A stretch of 12,175 nucleotides of DNA from an uncultured Oscillospiraceae bacterium (lineage in GTDB: Bacteria > Bacillota_A > Clostridia > Oscillospirales > Oscillospiraceae): the NCBI GenBank assembly GCA_934561335.1, contig CAKTGD010000031.1:1-12175 (forward strand). The letters are read 5' to 3'. A model generated the notes under the pieces. That model made no database searches. It saw only the letters and a list, made by a program, of their open reading frames with translations, and was not told where the DNA came from. The position numbers and the translations under genes are program-made. Positions 1-7,442 of the stretch are shown piece by piece. Each line of letters opens with the position of its first letter. Within the stretch, counting starts at the first letter, position 1.

Positions 1-691
1 GCGCCTGAGCAAGGGCAATGTGCAGACAGCGATTGATTTGTCGGCTTTAGGCCTGGATACAATAGAGGAAACAGAAACAGAATTCCGCATCGGTGCGATG
101 GTGAGCTTGCGCCGGCTGGAGCTGCATGATGGCTTTACCGCCTACAGTGAGGGAGCAAATAAGGAGGCGCTGCGCCATATCGTAGGTGTGCAGTTTCGCA
201 ATCTTGCTACCGTAGGCGGCAGTGTGTTCGGACGCTTCGGCTTTTCCGATGTGCTGACACTGCTTTTGGTGATGGACAGCTATGTGGAATTATATAAGGG
301 CGGTATTGTGCCGCTGGCAGATTTTGTAAATATGCCGTATGACAGAGATATTCTGGTGCGCATTATCGTCAAAAAGACGGCAGCGCATTACAGCTATAAA
401 TCCGTGCGCATCAGCAAGACCGATTTTCCGGTGCTGACCTGTGCGGCGGCGCTGACGCAGGAAGGCGTGCAGGCCGCAGTGGGCGCACGTCCGGCGAAGG
501 CTGCGCTGGTGAAGGATGCAGAGCAGCTCGCAACTTTGCCTATGACTGCCGAGAAGGCAAAGGCCTTTGCGGAATATGCTGCAAGCTTACTGCCGACGGA
601 AACCAATCCGCGTGGCAGTGCTGCGTACCGTACACACCTGATTAAGGTGCTGACAGCAAGATGTTTAACAGAACTGGGAGGTAAGGCCTGA
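1..691 (+). CDS. FAD-binding subunit of a xanthine dehydrogenase-family molybdenum hydroxylase (5' partial)
   Basis: This is the flavin subunit of a three-subunit molybdenum hydroxylase; it takes electrons from the [2Fe-2S] subunit and passes them to an external acceptor (family knowledge). About 229 residues are visible in the frame that begins at base 2. The frame is open to the left edge, so the N-terminus, with the first FAD phosphate-binding loop, lies outside; family members are usually 270-290 residues. The second FAD motif is visible as RNLATVGGSVFGRFGFSD, and the C-terminal flavoprotein domain contains YKSVRISKTDFPVL. The GTG at base 20 is an internal valine codon inside the family block LSKGNVQTAIDLSALGLD, not a start. 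The stop codon overlaps the next ATG by one base, with GGGAGGT just upstream, so translation of the two is probably coupled. The substrate cannot be read from this subunit. Confidence 0.9.
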   Translation, partial: RLSKGNVQTAIDLSALGLDTIEETETEFRIGAMVSLRRLELHDGFTAYSEGANKEALRHIVGVQFRNLATVGGSVFGRFGFSDVLTLLLVMDSYVELYKGGIVPLADFVNMPYDRDILVRIIVKKTAAHYSYKSVRISKTDFPVLTCAAALTQEGVQAAVGARPAKAALVKDAEQLATLPMTAEKAKAFAEYAASLLPTETNPRGSAAYRTHLIKVLTARCLTELGGKA

Positions 692-1158
692 TGGAGATAA
701 CCTTAACCTTAAATGGCAAAAAGCTGACCCGTATGGTGGAGGCTGATACAGTTTTACTCGATTTTCTGCGCAAGGAAGGCTGCTACAGTGTAAAGCGCGG
801 TTGCGACACTACCAACTGCGGTTTGTGCACTGTATTTATGGATGATAAGCCTGTGCTTTCCTGTGCTGTTCTGGCAGCGCGTGCCGCAGGCCACAGCATC
901 GTAACGATGGAGGGAATGCAGCAGGAGGCAGCGGAATTTGGTGCCTTTATTGCAGACCAGGGCGCGGAGCAGTGCGGCTTCTGCAACCCCGGCATGATTA
1001 TGAACGCGATTGCGCTGCTGCGTGAAAACAGCGAGCCTACGGAAGAAGAAATCAAAGAATTTCTGGCAGGCAACCTGTGCCGCTGCTCCGGTTATGAGGG
1101 ACAGCTGCGCGGAATCCAAAATTTCATCGCCTGGAAAAAATCTCAGGCGCAGGCATAA
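691..1158 (+). CDS. [2Fe-2S] iron-sulfur subunit of the xanthine dehydrogenase-family enzyme
   Basis: This is the small electron-transfer subunit (155 residues, normal for the family) that carries electrons from the molybdenum centre to FAD. The N-terminal plant-ferredoxin-like domain has C38, C43, C46 and C58 in the pattern C-x4-C-x2-C-x11-C. The C-terminal four-helix domain has C95-x2-C98 and C130-x-C132 in EQCGFCNPGMI and NLCRCSGYEG, the ligands of the second cluster near the molybdopterin. All eight cysteines are present, so both clusters should form. Small deviations from common sequences are T41-N42 in the first loop, where a glycine is frequent, and N99 after CGFC, where threonine is more usual. 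It lies between the FAD and molybdenum subunits, the order seen in coxMSL-type operons. The ATG overlaps the upstream stop, and GGGAGGT at 676-682 serves as ribosome binding site. Confidence 0.95.
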   Translation: MEITLTLNGKKLTRMVEADTVLLDFLRKEGCYSVKRGCDTTNCGLCTVFMDDKPVLSCAVLAARAAGHSIVTMEGMQQEAAEFGAFIADQGAEQCGFCNPGMIMNAIALLRENSEPTEEEIKEFLAGNLCRCSGYEGQLRGIQNFIAWKKSQAQA

Positions 1159-1173
1159 GGAGGGAAGCTGCAG

Positions 1174-3453
1174 ATGAAAATAGTTAACCAATCCTACCGC
1201 AAAAAGGATGCTATGCAGCTGGTGACAGGCCAGCCTGTCTACACCGATGACTTGGTGCCTAACGACTGCCTGCTTGTCAAGGTGCTGCGTTCTCCGCATG
1301 CGAATACTATTATTGAAAGCGTTAACACCGCTATTGCAGCCAAGGTGCCTGATATCGAAGCAATTTATACCTGGGAGGACGTGGACCAGGATGGCGAGCG
1401 CTGCACCTACGCAGGTCAGACCTATCCAGAACCGAGTCCCTACGACCGCCTGCTGCTGGACCGTCATGTACGCTTTGTGGGCGATATCGTAGCGATTGTT
1501 GCCGGCAAAACGGAAAAAGCTGTCGACAAGGCGCTGTCTTTGATTAAAGTAAAATATCAGCTGCTGGATGCAGTGCTTGACTTCCGCACTGCACTGGATA
1601 ACCCTGTGCTCGTGCATCCCGAAGATACCTGGAAGGCGAACTGCCCGGTCGGCGCCGACAACAAGCGTAACCTGTGCGCCCATGAGGTTATCGAGGATGG
1701 CGAGGTTGATAAGATTCTGGCGGAATGCGATGTTGTTATCGACCAGACAACTCATACCAAGGCTGTACAGCAGGATATGATGGAGCCGTTCGTAACCTAT
1801 TGCTCCATTGATACCTACGGCAGATTGAACATCCTCAGCTCTACGCAGATTGTTTTCCACTGCCGTCGCATTATTGCGAACGCGCTGCATATCCCCAAAA
1901 CTATGGTGCGCGTGGTTAAACCGCGTATCGGTGGCGGCTTCGGCGCTAAGCAGAGCTGTGTCAGCGAAATGTATCCGGCTTTTGTTACCTGGAAAACAAA
2001 AAAGCCGAGTAAGATGATTTTCTCGCGTTATGAATGTCATATAGCCTCCAGCCCGCGCCATGAGATGGAGGTGCGCGTGCGTTTGGGTGCTACTAAAGAA
2101 GGCAAAATCCGCGCGATTGATTTATATACTCTTTCCAATACCGGTGCTTACGGCGAGCACGGTCCCACGACCGTCGGCCTTTCCGGTCACAAGTCTATTC
2201 CTCTGTACCGTACCGAGGCCTTCCGCTTCGGCTTTGACGTAGTTTACACCAACCTGCAGGCTGCAGGTGCGTATCGCGGTTACGGCGCTCCTCAGGGCAT
2301 CTTTGCCGTGGAATCTGCTGTGAACGAGCTGGCAGCACGCCTGAAGATGGATCCGATTAAGCTGCGTGAGATGAATATTACGCGTGAGGGCGATATTATG
2401 CCTGCTTATTATGGTGCGCCCAATACAAGCTGTGCGCTGGACCGCTGCCTGGCGCAGGTACGCGAGATGAGCGGTTGGGAGCAGAAGTTCCCGCTGCAGC
2501 AGCTGCCTGACGGCAAGGTACGCACAATGGGTGTGGCTATTGCGATGCAGGGCAGCTCCATTCCTTACTGCGACGTCGGCGGTGCTACCCTCAAAATCAA
2601 CGATGAGGGACATTACACTCTGCTGATCGGTGCTGCCGATATGGGCACCGGCTGTGATACCGTTCTGGCGCAGATGGCAGCAGAGGTTCTGGAATGTGAT
2701 TACGATAACATTACCGTATTCGGTGCGGATACCGATGCTTCTCCTTATGACTCCGGTTCCTACGCATCCAGTACAACATATATTACCGGTAAGGCCGTAG
2801 AGGTCTGCGCACAGCGTTTGCGCGGCAAGATTTGCCAGTTGGGAGCACGCCTGCTGGAATGCGGCACGGATCAGGTTATTTTTGACGGACGCGAGGTGCG
2901 TGATACCGTCAGCGACAAGGCTGTAAGCCTCTTTGATATCGCCACCGCTTCCATGGTGAATAACGATATCGCTCTGGAAGAAACAGTAGAGCAGAACAGT
3001 GTGCTGTCGCCACCGCCGTTTATGGCCGGTGTGGCTGAGGTTGAAACCGACCTGCTGACAGGCGAAGCGCAGGTAGTGAACTTCTATGCATCTGTTGACT
3101 GCGGTACTCCGGTTAACCCGCATCTGGCGAAGGTGCAGACCGAAGGCGGCATTCTGCAGGGCATCGGCATGGCGCTGATGGAAAACGTAACCTACAGTCC
3201 CAAAGGACGTATTTACGAAAACTCCTTCATGCAGTACAAGGTTCCCTGCCGTGAGGATATCGGTCATATCTATGTTGACTTTGCCAGCAGCTATGAGGAA
3301 AGCGGTCCCTTCGGTGCCAAATCCGTGGGCGAGCTGGTAATCAACACTCCGGCTCCGGCAATTGCCGACGCAATTTATCAGGCAACCGGCAAGCGCTTTA
3401 TGACTTTGCCGATTACTCCGGAAAAAATTGCTATGGGCGTTGACGAAGAATAA
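1174..3453 (+). CDS. Molybdopterin-binding catalytic subunit, xanthine dehydrogenase family
   Basis: This 759-residue large subunit binds the molybdenum cofactor and hydroxylates the substrate, with the oxygen coming from water. The N-terminal domain (about 1-120) is the aldehyde oxidase/xanthine dehydrogenase a/b hammerhead domain; the rest is the molybdopterin-binding region. Visible blocks are STQIVFHCRR, IGGGFGAKQ (G253-Q260), AYRGYGAPQ (R368), GAADMGTGCDTV, SPYDSGSYAS and GPFGAKSVGE, with E720 matching the general-base glutamate of the family. Length and motifs recall the E. coli XdhA type (from memory). Q260 stands where mammalian xanthine oxidase has its substrate-contacting Glu802, and I see no arginine matching Arg880, so xanthine is not proven as the substrate. 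A strong AAGGAGGG lies nine bases before the ATG and overlaps the stop of the iron-sulfur gene. It is the last gene before a hairpin terminator. Confidence 0.93.
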   Translation: MKIVNQSYRKKDAMQLVTGQPVYTDDLVPNDCLLVKVLRSPHANTIIESVNTAIAAKVPDIEAIYTWEDVDQDGERCTYAGQTYPEPSPYDRLLLDRHVRFVGDIVAIVAGKTEKAVDKALSLIKVKYQLLDAVLDFRTALDNPVLVHPEDTWKANCPVGADNKRNLCAHEVIEDGEVDKILAECDVVIDQTTHTKAVQQDMMEPFVTYCSIDTYGRLNILSSTQIVFHCRRIIANALHIPKTMVRVVKPRIGGGFGAKQSCVSEMYPAFVTWKTKKPSKMIFSRYECHIASSPRHEMEVRVRLGATKEGKIRAIDLYTLSNTGAYGEHGPTTVGLSGHKSIPLYRTEAFRFGFDVVYTNLQAAGAYRGYGAPQGIFAVESAVNELAARLKMDPIKLREMNITREGDIMPAYYGAPNTSCALDRCLAQVREMSGWEQKFPLQQLPDGKVRTMGVAIAMQGSSIPYCDVGGATLKINDEGHYTLLIGAADMGTGCDTVLAQMAAEVLECDYDNITVFGADTDASPYDSGSYASSTTYITGKAVEVCAQRLRGKICQLGARLLECGTDQVIFDGREVRDTVSDKAVSLFDIATASMVNNDIALEETVEQNSVLSPPPFMAGVAEVETDLLTGEAQVVNFYASVDCGTPVNPHLAKVQTEGGILQGIGMALMENVTYSPKGRIYENSFMQYKVPCREDIGHIYVDFASSYEESGPFGAKSVGELVINTPAPAIADAIYQATGKRFMTLPITPEKIAMGVDEE

Positions 3454-3468
3454 GATTTTAATAGGCTG

Positions 3469-3502
3469 AAAACAAATGTGGTTGCAAGACCACATTTGTT
3501 TT
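3469..3502. terminator. Intrinsic terminator after the molybdenum hydroxylase operon
   Basis: A perfect 14-bp inverted repeat (arms 3469-3482 and 3489-3502, six-base loop TGCAAG) starts 15 bases after the stop of the catalytic subunit. The right arm ends in TTTGTTTT and the left arm begins AAAACAAA, so it could work in both directions. It separates the hydroxylase operon from the moaA operon. Confidence 0.8.
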
Positions 3503-3508
3503 GGTAAG

Positions 3509-3532
3509 CGTTATTCTCGGGTGAGAATGACG
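3509..3532. promoter_or_regulatory. Candidate ModE-type operator before moaA
   Basis: A 24-bp near-perfect palindrome lies 19 bases upstream of the moaA ATG. Its left arm is CGTTATTCTC, the spacer is GGGT and the right arm is GAGAATGACG; nine of ten positions pair and the tenth is a T-G pair. The outer CGTTAT...ATGACG resembles, in sequence and total length, the E. coli ModE operator before modA (CGTTAT...ATAACG, from memory). A weak promoter can be drawn as TTGGTA (3501-3506), 16 bases, GAGAAT (3523-3528), which would put the palindrome over the -10 box, as expected for a repressor. A ModE-type protein is encoded by the last gene of the same operon. In RNA the palindrome could also form a ten-pair hairpin, so a role in the leader is an alternative. 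Confidence 0.45.
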
Positions 3533-3551
3533 CGATGGAAGGATTACAATC

Positions 3552-4508
3552 ATGTATGACCAATACAACCGCAAAATAGATTATCTGCGCATCTCCCTTA
3601 CCGACCGCTGCAACCTGCATTGCCGCTATTGTCAGCCGGAGGTGAGTGAGCATGTGCCGCATAACGAAATATTGCGCTACGAGGAGCTTTTGAGCATTTG
3701 CCGCGCTGCGCTGCAGCTTGGTATCCGCAAATTCAAAATCACCGGCGGCGAGCCTTTGCTGCGCAAGGGCTGCAGTGATTTTATCGCCAGCCTGAAGCAG
3801 CTGGACGGCGCGGAGCAGGTGACGCTGACGACGAATGGCACGCTTTTGGCGCAGCAGCTGCCTGCGCTTGTACAAGCAGGCGTGGACAGCATCAACGTGA
3901 GCCTGGATACGCTGAATGCGGCGTATTACAAAGAGCTTACCGGCGGCAGCCTGAGCAGCGTCCTGCAATCATTGCGGGAGCTGCAGGCTGCAGGGATACC
4001 GTTCAAGCTGAACTGTGTGCCTTTAGCGGAAAACGGCCTGACGGACATTATGCAATTACTAAAGCTGGCGCACAGCTATAACGCGCCGCTGCGCTTTATC
4101 GAGCTGATGCCGTTGGACTGCAACACTAATCTGCATGGCCTGAGCGGCAGCGAAATCCGCAGCCAACTGGAGCAGGCAGGCCTGCAACTGCAGCTTGACG
4201 CACAGCGCTACGGCAACGGTCCCGCAAGCTACTGGCGCATCGGCGGCTATAAAATGCCGGTGGGTTTTATCGAACCGCTGCATAATAAATTCTGCGCTGT
4301 CTGCAACAGAGTGCGTCTTACATCCGTAGGCATGCTGAAGCCCTGTCTTTACAGTGACGAAGGCATGAATCTCAAGCACTTGCTGCGTGACGGCGTAAGT
4401 GATGCGGATTTAGTTAAGGCCATGCAGGATATTATTTACGCCAAGCCTGCGGGACACAGCTTTGATGTAAAAGCAGCGCGCTTTAATATGAGCCAGATTG
4501 GCGGATAA
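3552..4508 (+). CDS. moaA: GTP 3',8-cyclase MoaA
   Basis: This radical SAM enzyme rearranges GTP to 3',8-cyclo-GTP, the first step of molybdenum cofactor synthesis, in the cytoplasm. It has 318 residues, close to the usual 320-340. The radical SAM cluster motif is C20-x3-C24-x2-C27 in TDRCNLHCRYCQP, followed by ITGGEPLLRKG (SAM binding). The second [4Fe-4S] cluster, which contacts GTP, is C248-x2-C251-x13-C265. The protein ends in Gly-Gly, the conserved MoaA tail that reaches into the active site. GGAAGGA at 3537-3543 stands eight bases before the ATG. It is the first gene of a seven-gene molybdenum operon and lies 49 bases after the terminator of the hydroxylase operon, immediately behind a candidate ModE operator. 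Confidence 0.97.
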   Translation: MYDQYNRKIDYLRISLTDRCNLHCRYCQPEVSEHVPHNEILRYEELLSICRAALQLGIRKFKITGGEPLLRKGCSDFIASLKQLDGAEQVTLTTNGTLLAQQLPALVQAGVDSINVSLDTLNAAYYKELTGGSLSSVLQSLRELQAAGIPFKLNCVPLAENGLTDIMQLLKLAHSYNAPLRFIELMPLDCNTNLHGLSGSEIRSQLEQAGLQLQLDAQRYGNGPASYWRIGGYKMPVGFIEPLHNKFCAVCNRVRLTSVGMLKPCLYSDEGMNLKHLLRDGVSDADLVKAMQDIIYAKPAGHSFDVKAARFNMSQIGG

Positions 4509-4532
4509 ATACAGGCTTTGAAGGAGCAGACA

Positions 4533-5030
4533 ATGAGTGAATTTACACATTTTGACGCTGCGGGCAATGCTCTGATGGTGGATGTCAGCGATAAGGCTGA
4601 CACCGCGAGGGTTGCCGTGGCGCAGGGAAAAATCTGCGTAAGCAGAGAAATATATGAAAAAATTGCTGCCGGCAGTATGGCCAAGGGTGATGTACTGGGC
4701 GTAGCGCGTGTTGCCGGAATTATGGCGGCCAAGCGCACCAGCGAGCTGATTCCGCTGTGCCATCTGCTGCAGCTGACGAAGTGCACGGTAGATTTTGAGC
4801 TGCTGGCGGAAAACGGCAGCTACGCCGTACAGGCGCAATGTCTGGTAAAAACTACGGGCAAGACAGGCGTGGAGATGGAGGCGCTGACAGGCGTGCAGAT
4901 TGCCTTGCTGACGATTTACGATATGTGCAAGGCCGTGGACAAGGCGATGATGATTACAGATGTGCATCTGCTGAGCAAAGCAGGCGGAAAGAGTGGTGGT
5001 TTTGTATGGAAGCAAGCATCAGAGGCATAA
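4533..5030 (+). CDS. moaC: Cyclic pyranopterin monophosphate synthase MoaC
   Basis: MoaC converts the MoaA product 3',8-cyclo-GTP to cyclic pyranopterin monophosphate, the second step of the pathway. The protein has 165 residues (family about 160). Key blocks are [14 protein letters not shown] (about 66-79), [15 protein letters not shown] (108-122) and YDMCKAVDK (129-137). K51, D130 and K133 align with catalytic residues of E. coli MoaC (K51, D128, K131, from memory). The start is the ATG at 4533, because AAGGAG at 4521-4526 lies seven bases before it. A TTG at 4518 in the same frame would leave that ribosome binding site inside the gene. The gap to moaA is 24 bases. The 3' end overlaps the next gene by 25 bases, a sign of coupled translation. 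Confidence 0.97.
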   Translation: MSEFTHFDAAGNALMVDVSDKADTARVAVAQGKICVSREIYEKIAAGSMAKGDVLGVARVAGIMAAKRTSELIPLCHLLQLTKCTVDFELLAENGSYAVQAQCLVKTTGKTGVEMEALTGVQIALLTIYDMCKAVDKAMMITDVHLLSKAGGKSGGFVWKQASEA

Positions 5031-5956
5031 TCAAGGCTGTGTGTATCAGCGAAAAGAAGGGTACGGAAAAGCATCCTGTTCATGAGATTGTGCTCAAAGA
5101 AAATTTCGGCATCGAGGGTGATGCCCACGCCGGCAAATGGCACCGTCAGGTGAGTTTGCTGAGTGCGGAAAAGGTAGATGAATTTAATGCGCGCGGTGGT
5201 GATGCCGCTATCGGTGCTTTCGGTGAAAACATTCTGGTAAGCGGCATCGACTTCAAAAAGCTGCCGGTAGGCAGCATCATGCGCAGCGGTGACGTAGTCA
5301 TGAAGCTGACGCAGATCGGCAAGGAGTGCCACAGCCACTGCACGATTTTTGCGCGTGTGGGCGACTGCATTATGCCGCGTGAGGGCGTTTTTGCGACGGT
5401 AGAGCATGGTGGTGTCCTGCGCAGCGGTATGGAGCTGGAGGTGACGCTGCCTGCAGCCGACGCTCCTTTGCGTGCGGCGGTAATGACGCTTTCAGATAAG
5501 GGTGCAGCGGGCGAGCGTGTTGACACCAGCGGCCCGCGGGCAGCAGAGCTGCTGACGGAGGCAGGCTACGAAATCGTGGAGCAGGTTTTGCTTCCCGACG
5601 CGCAGAAAAAAATCGAACGTGAACTGGTGCGTCTTGCGGATAGCAGACAGGTGGATCTGATTATCACCACAGGCGGTACGGGCCTTTCGTTGCGAGATGT
5701 TACACCGGAGGCAACTATGGCGGTGGCTACACGCAATGTGCCCGGTATTGCGGAGGCCATCCGTGCGGAATCACTGAAGATTACGCGGCGGGCAATGCTG
5801 AGCCGCGGCGTAAGCGTAGTGCGCGGACAGACGCTGATTGTGAATCTGCCGGGAAGCACCAAGGCGGTGGAGGAAGCGCTGGCAATCGTTTTGCCGCAGC
5901 TGGAGCATGGACTGCGTATTTTGAAGGGCAGCGCCCATGACTGTGCGAGAAAATGA
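5006..5956 (+). CDS. MOSC domain-MogA fusion (molybdopterin adenylyltransferase)
   Basis: This is a two-domain protein of 316 residues. Residues about 1-148 form a MOSC domain, a fold used in transfer of sulfur to or recognition of the molybdenum cofactor. The family cysteine is C108 in [12 protein letters not shown], and [10 protein letters not shown] and GAFGENILV are typical blocks. Residues about 155-316 are MogA, which adenylates molybdopterin before metal insertion. TLSDKG, LLPD (D198) and [17 protein letters not shown] (D231) are visible; the two aspartates match catalytic D49 and D82 of E. coli MogA (from memory). The open frame runs further upstream through moaC, but ATG 5006 is chosen because the MOSC domain begins there ([12 protein letters not shown]) and purine-rich GAGTGGTGG precedes it. 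It overlaps moaC by 25 bases and modB by four. The MOSC half may serve the sulfurated cofactor of the upstream hydroxylase (inference). Confidence 0.93.
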   Translation: MEASIRGIIKAVCISEKKGTEKHPVHEIVLKENFGIEGDAHAGKWHRQVSLLSAEKVDEFNARGGDAAIGAFGENILVSGIDFKKLPVGSIMRSGDVVMKLTQIGKECHSHCTIFARVGDCIMPREGVFATVEHGGVLRSGMELEVTLPAADAPLRAAVMTLSDKGAAGERVDTSGPRAAELLTEAGYEIVEQVLLPDAQKKIERELVRLADSRQVDLIITTGGTGLSLRDVTPEATMAVATRNVPGIAEAIRAESLKITRRAMLSRGVSVVRGQTLIVNLPGSTKAVEEALAIVLPQLEHGLRILKGSAHDCARK

Positions 5957-6636
5957 GCGCAATTGACTGGTCACCGCTGTGGATTTCGTTGCACACTGCG
6001 GCAGCAACAATCGTTATAGTTTTCTTTATCGGCGTAATTATTGCCTGGTGGGTGGAACGGCTGCAAAGCCAAAGCCTGAAGATTTTTGCCGACGCTGTAA
6101 TAACACTGCCGATGGTGTTGCCACCGACGGTAGCAGGCTTCTTTCTCTTATATTTCTTTGGCAACAACCGCTTTTTGGGCCAGCTTATTTATCAGTTGAC
6201 AGGTATAAAAATAGCCTTCAGCTGGCTGGCGACGGTGCTGGCGGCGGCGGTAATTTCGCTGCCGCTCATGTACCGCAGTGCGCGCGGAGCCTTGTCGCAG
6301 GTTGACAAGGGCATGCTGGAGGCGGCGCGTTCGCTGGGCATGACGGAATGGCGCATTTTCTGGCGCATTCATCTGCCTAATGCGCTGCCGGGTATTATTG
6401 CCGGCGGACTGCTGGCCTTCGCCCGCGGTCTGGGCGAGTTCGGCGCCACGGCGATGATTGCCGGCAATATCGCAGGACGTACACGCACACTGCCGCTCGC
6501 GGTTTATTCTGCTGTCGCGGCAGGCGATTGGGATGCCGCAGGCTGGTATGTGGCCGTAATTGTGGGCATCTGCCTTTTGGTAGTTATCGGTCTTAATGTT
6601 TATTTATATAAAACAAAACAACAACAGGGGGAGTAA
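5953..6636 (+). CDS. modB: Molybdate ABC transporter permease ModB
   Basis: This inner-membrane permease carries molybdate (and probably tungstate) across the cytoplasmic membrane. It has 227 residues (E. coli ModB is about 229) and several hydrophobic segments. The early PMVLPPTVAGFFLL block is typical of ModB. The EAA loop at about 120-142 (MLEAARSLGMTEWRIFWRI) is where the ATPase docks, and ARGLGEFGATAMIAGNI with TLPLAVY is a ModB-specific signature. Its ATG overlaps the preceding stop (ATGA) and there is no clear ribosome binding site, so translation is probably coupled to the MOSC-MogA gene. The order is modB then modA, and no ModC ATPase follows; the energy-coupling subunit must be encoded outside this window. 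Confidence 0.96.
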   Translation: MSAIDWSPLWISLHTAAATIVIVFFIGVIIAWWVERLQSQSLKIFADAVITLPMVLPPTVAGFFLLYFFGNNRFLGQLIYQLTGIKIAFSWLATVLAAAVISLPLMYRSARGALSQVDKGMLEAARSLGMTEWRIFWRIHLPNALPGIIAGGLLAFARGLGEFGATAMIAGNIAGRTRTLPLAVYSAVAAGDWDAAGWYVAVIVGICLLVVIGLNVYLYKTKQQQGE

Positions 6637-6637
6637 A

Positions 6638-7429
6638 ATGAAAAAACTCTTATGCTTAGTATTTTCTTTGATGTTAGCTGTTATGGCTGCAGGCTGCGGC
6701 GGCGGTGATAAGCAGACTGCTGCTCCACAGGCAGGCAAAACACTGCGTCTGGCAGCTGCTGCCAGCATGGAAAAGGTATTTACGCAAAAGCTCATTCCGT
6801 TGTATCAGCAAAAGCATCCGGAAATCAAAATTGAGGGCGTATATGATGCCAGCGGTAAGCTGCAGGCACAGATTGAAAGCGGTCTGGCAGCTGACGTATT
6901 TATTTCTGCGGCCAATAAGCAGATGAACGCGCTGAGCGATAAGGGCTATATGGATAAAAGCACGGTGAAGCCGCTGCTGGAAAACAAGCTGGTGCTGATT
7001 GTGCCTAAAAGCGGCAGTGAAATTAAAGGCTTTAATGATTTCGGCAAGGCTAAGCATCCTGCTATCGGTGATCCTGCCAGCGTTCCTGCAGGCCAATATG
7101 CCAAGGAAGCACTGTCCAAGCTGGACCAGTGGGATGCGATTCAGTCCAAAGTAAGCCTTGGTACTAACGTAACACAAGTGCTGAACTGGGTTGCCGAAGG
7201 CAGTGCCGATGCAGGCCTTGTTTACGCTACTGATGCAGCACTCTTGAAGGATAAGGTTACTGTTGTTGCCGAAGCTCCGGTAGGCTCCTTAAAGAAGCCG
7301 GTAATTTATCCTATCGGCGTGTTGGCGAAGGCTCCGCAGGCTGAGGCTGCCAAGGATTTTGCTGCCTTCCTGCAGACCGAAGAAGCTATGAAGATTTTTG
7401 CCGCCTACGGCTTTGCGCAGGCTAAATAA
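6638..7429 (+). CDS. modA: Molybdate-binding lipoprotein ModA
   Basis: This is the extracytoplasmic solute-binding protein that captures molybdate and hands it to ModB. It has 263 residues. The N-terminus is a lipoprotein signal: MKKLL, a hydrophobic stretch, then the lipobox AAGC with lipidated C20, followed by GGGDKQ. Family blocks include LRLAAAASMEKVF (oxyanion contact), GVYDASGKLQAQIESGLAAD, VFISAANKQMNAL, GDPASVPAGQYAKEAL and GSADAGLVYATDA. The start is the ATG at 6638, because AGGGGGAG (6626-6633) precedes it and it opens a proper signal peptide; an ATG at 6596 in the same frame would put a hydrophilic extension before the signal. It begins one base after the modB stop. Specificity for molybdate over tungstate cannot be judged from sequence alone. 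Confidence 0.95.
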   Translation: MKKLLCLVFSLMLAVMAAGCGGGDKQTAAPQAGKTLRLAAAASMEKVFTQKLIPLYQQKHPEIKIEGVYDASGKLQAQIESGLAADVFISAANKQMNALSDKGYMDKSTVKPLLENKLVLIVPKSGSEIKGFNDFGKAKHPAIGDPASVPAGQYAKEALSKLDQWDAIQSKVSLGTNVTQVLNWVAEGSADAGLVYATDAALLKDKVTVVAEAPVGSLKKPVIYPIGVLAKAPQAEAAKDFAAFLQTEEAMKIFAAYGFAQAK

Positions 7430-7442
7430 GAGGTAGATAAAC

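Noticed and set aside
20..22. GTG as start of the FAD subunit
   Set aside because: The frame is open to the left edge and the codons before GTG fit the conserved family block, so the true start is outside the window.
754..3495. Two long open frames on the minus strand (about 435 and 457 codons) opposite the hydroxylase genes
   Set aside because: They show no recognisable domain, have no ribosome binding sites that I can see, and lie opposite clear Fe-S and molybdenum subunits; they arise from the codon pattern of the real genes.
3453..3552. Molybdenum cofactor riboswitch before moaA
   Set aside because: The gap is under 100 bases and is filled by a terminator and a simple palindrome; there is no room for the multi-stem riboswitch.
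4518..4532. TTG start giving a five-residue longer MoaC
   Set aside because: The AAGGAG ribosome binding site would then lie inside the coding region; ATG at 4533 has it at the right distance.
4838..5005. Upstream extension of the MOSC-MogA frame through moaC
   Set aside because: The extra residues resemble no MOSC sequence and are the shifted frame of moaC; the domain begins at the ATG at 5006.
6007..6016. TCGTTATAGT inside modB as a second ModE half-site
   Set aside because: It lies inside coding sequence with no matching inverted half, so it is most likely chance.
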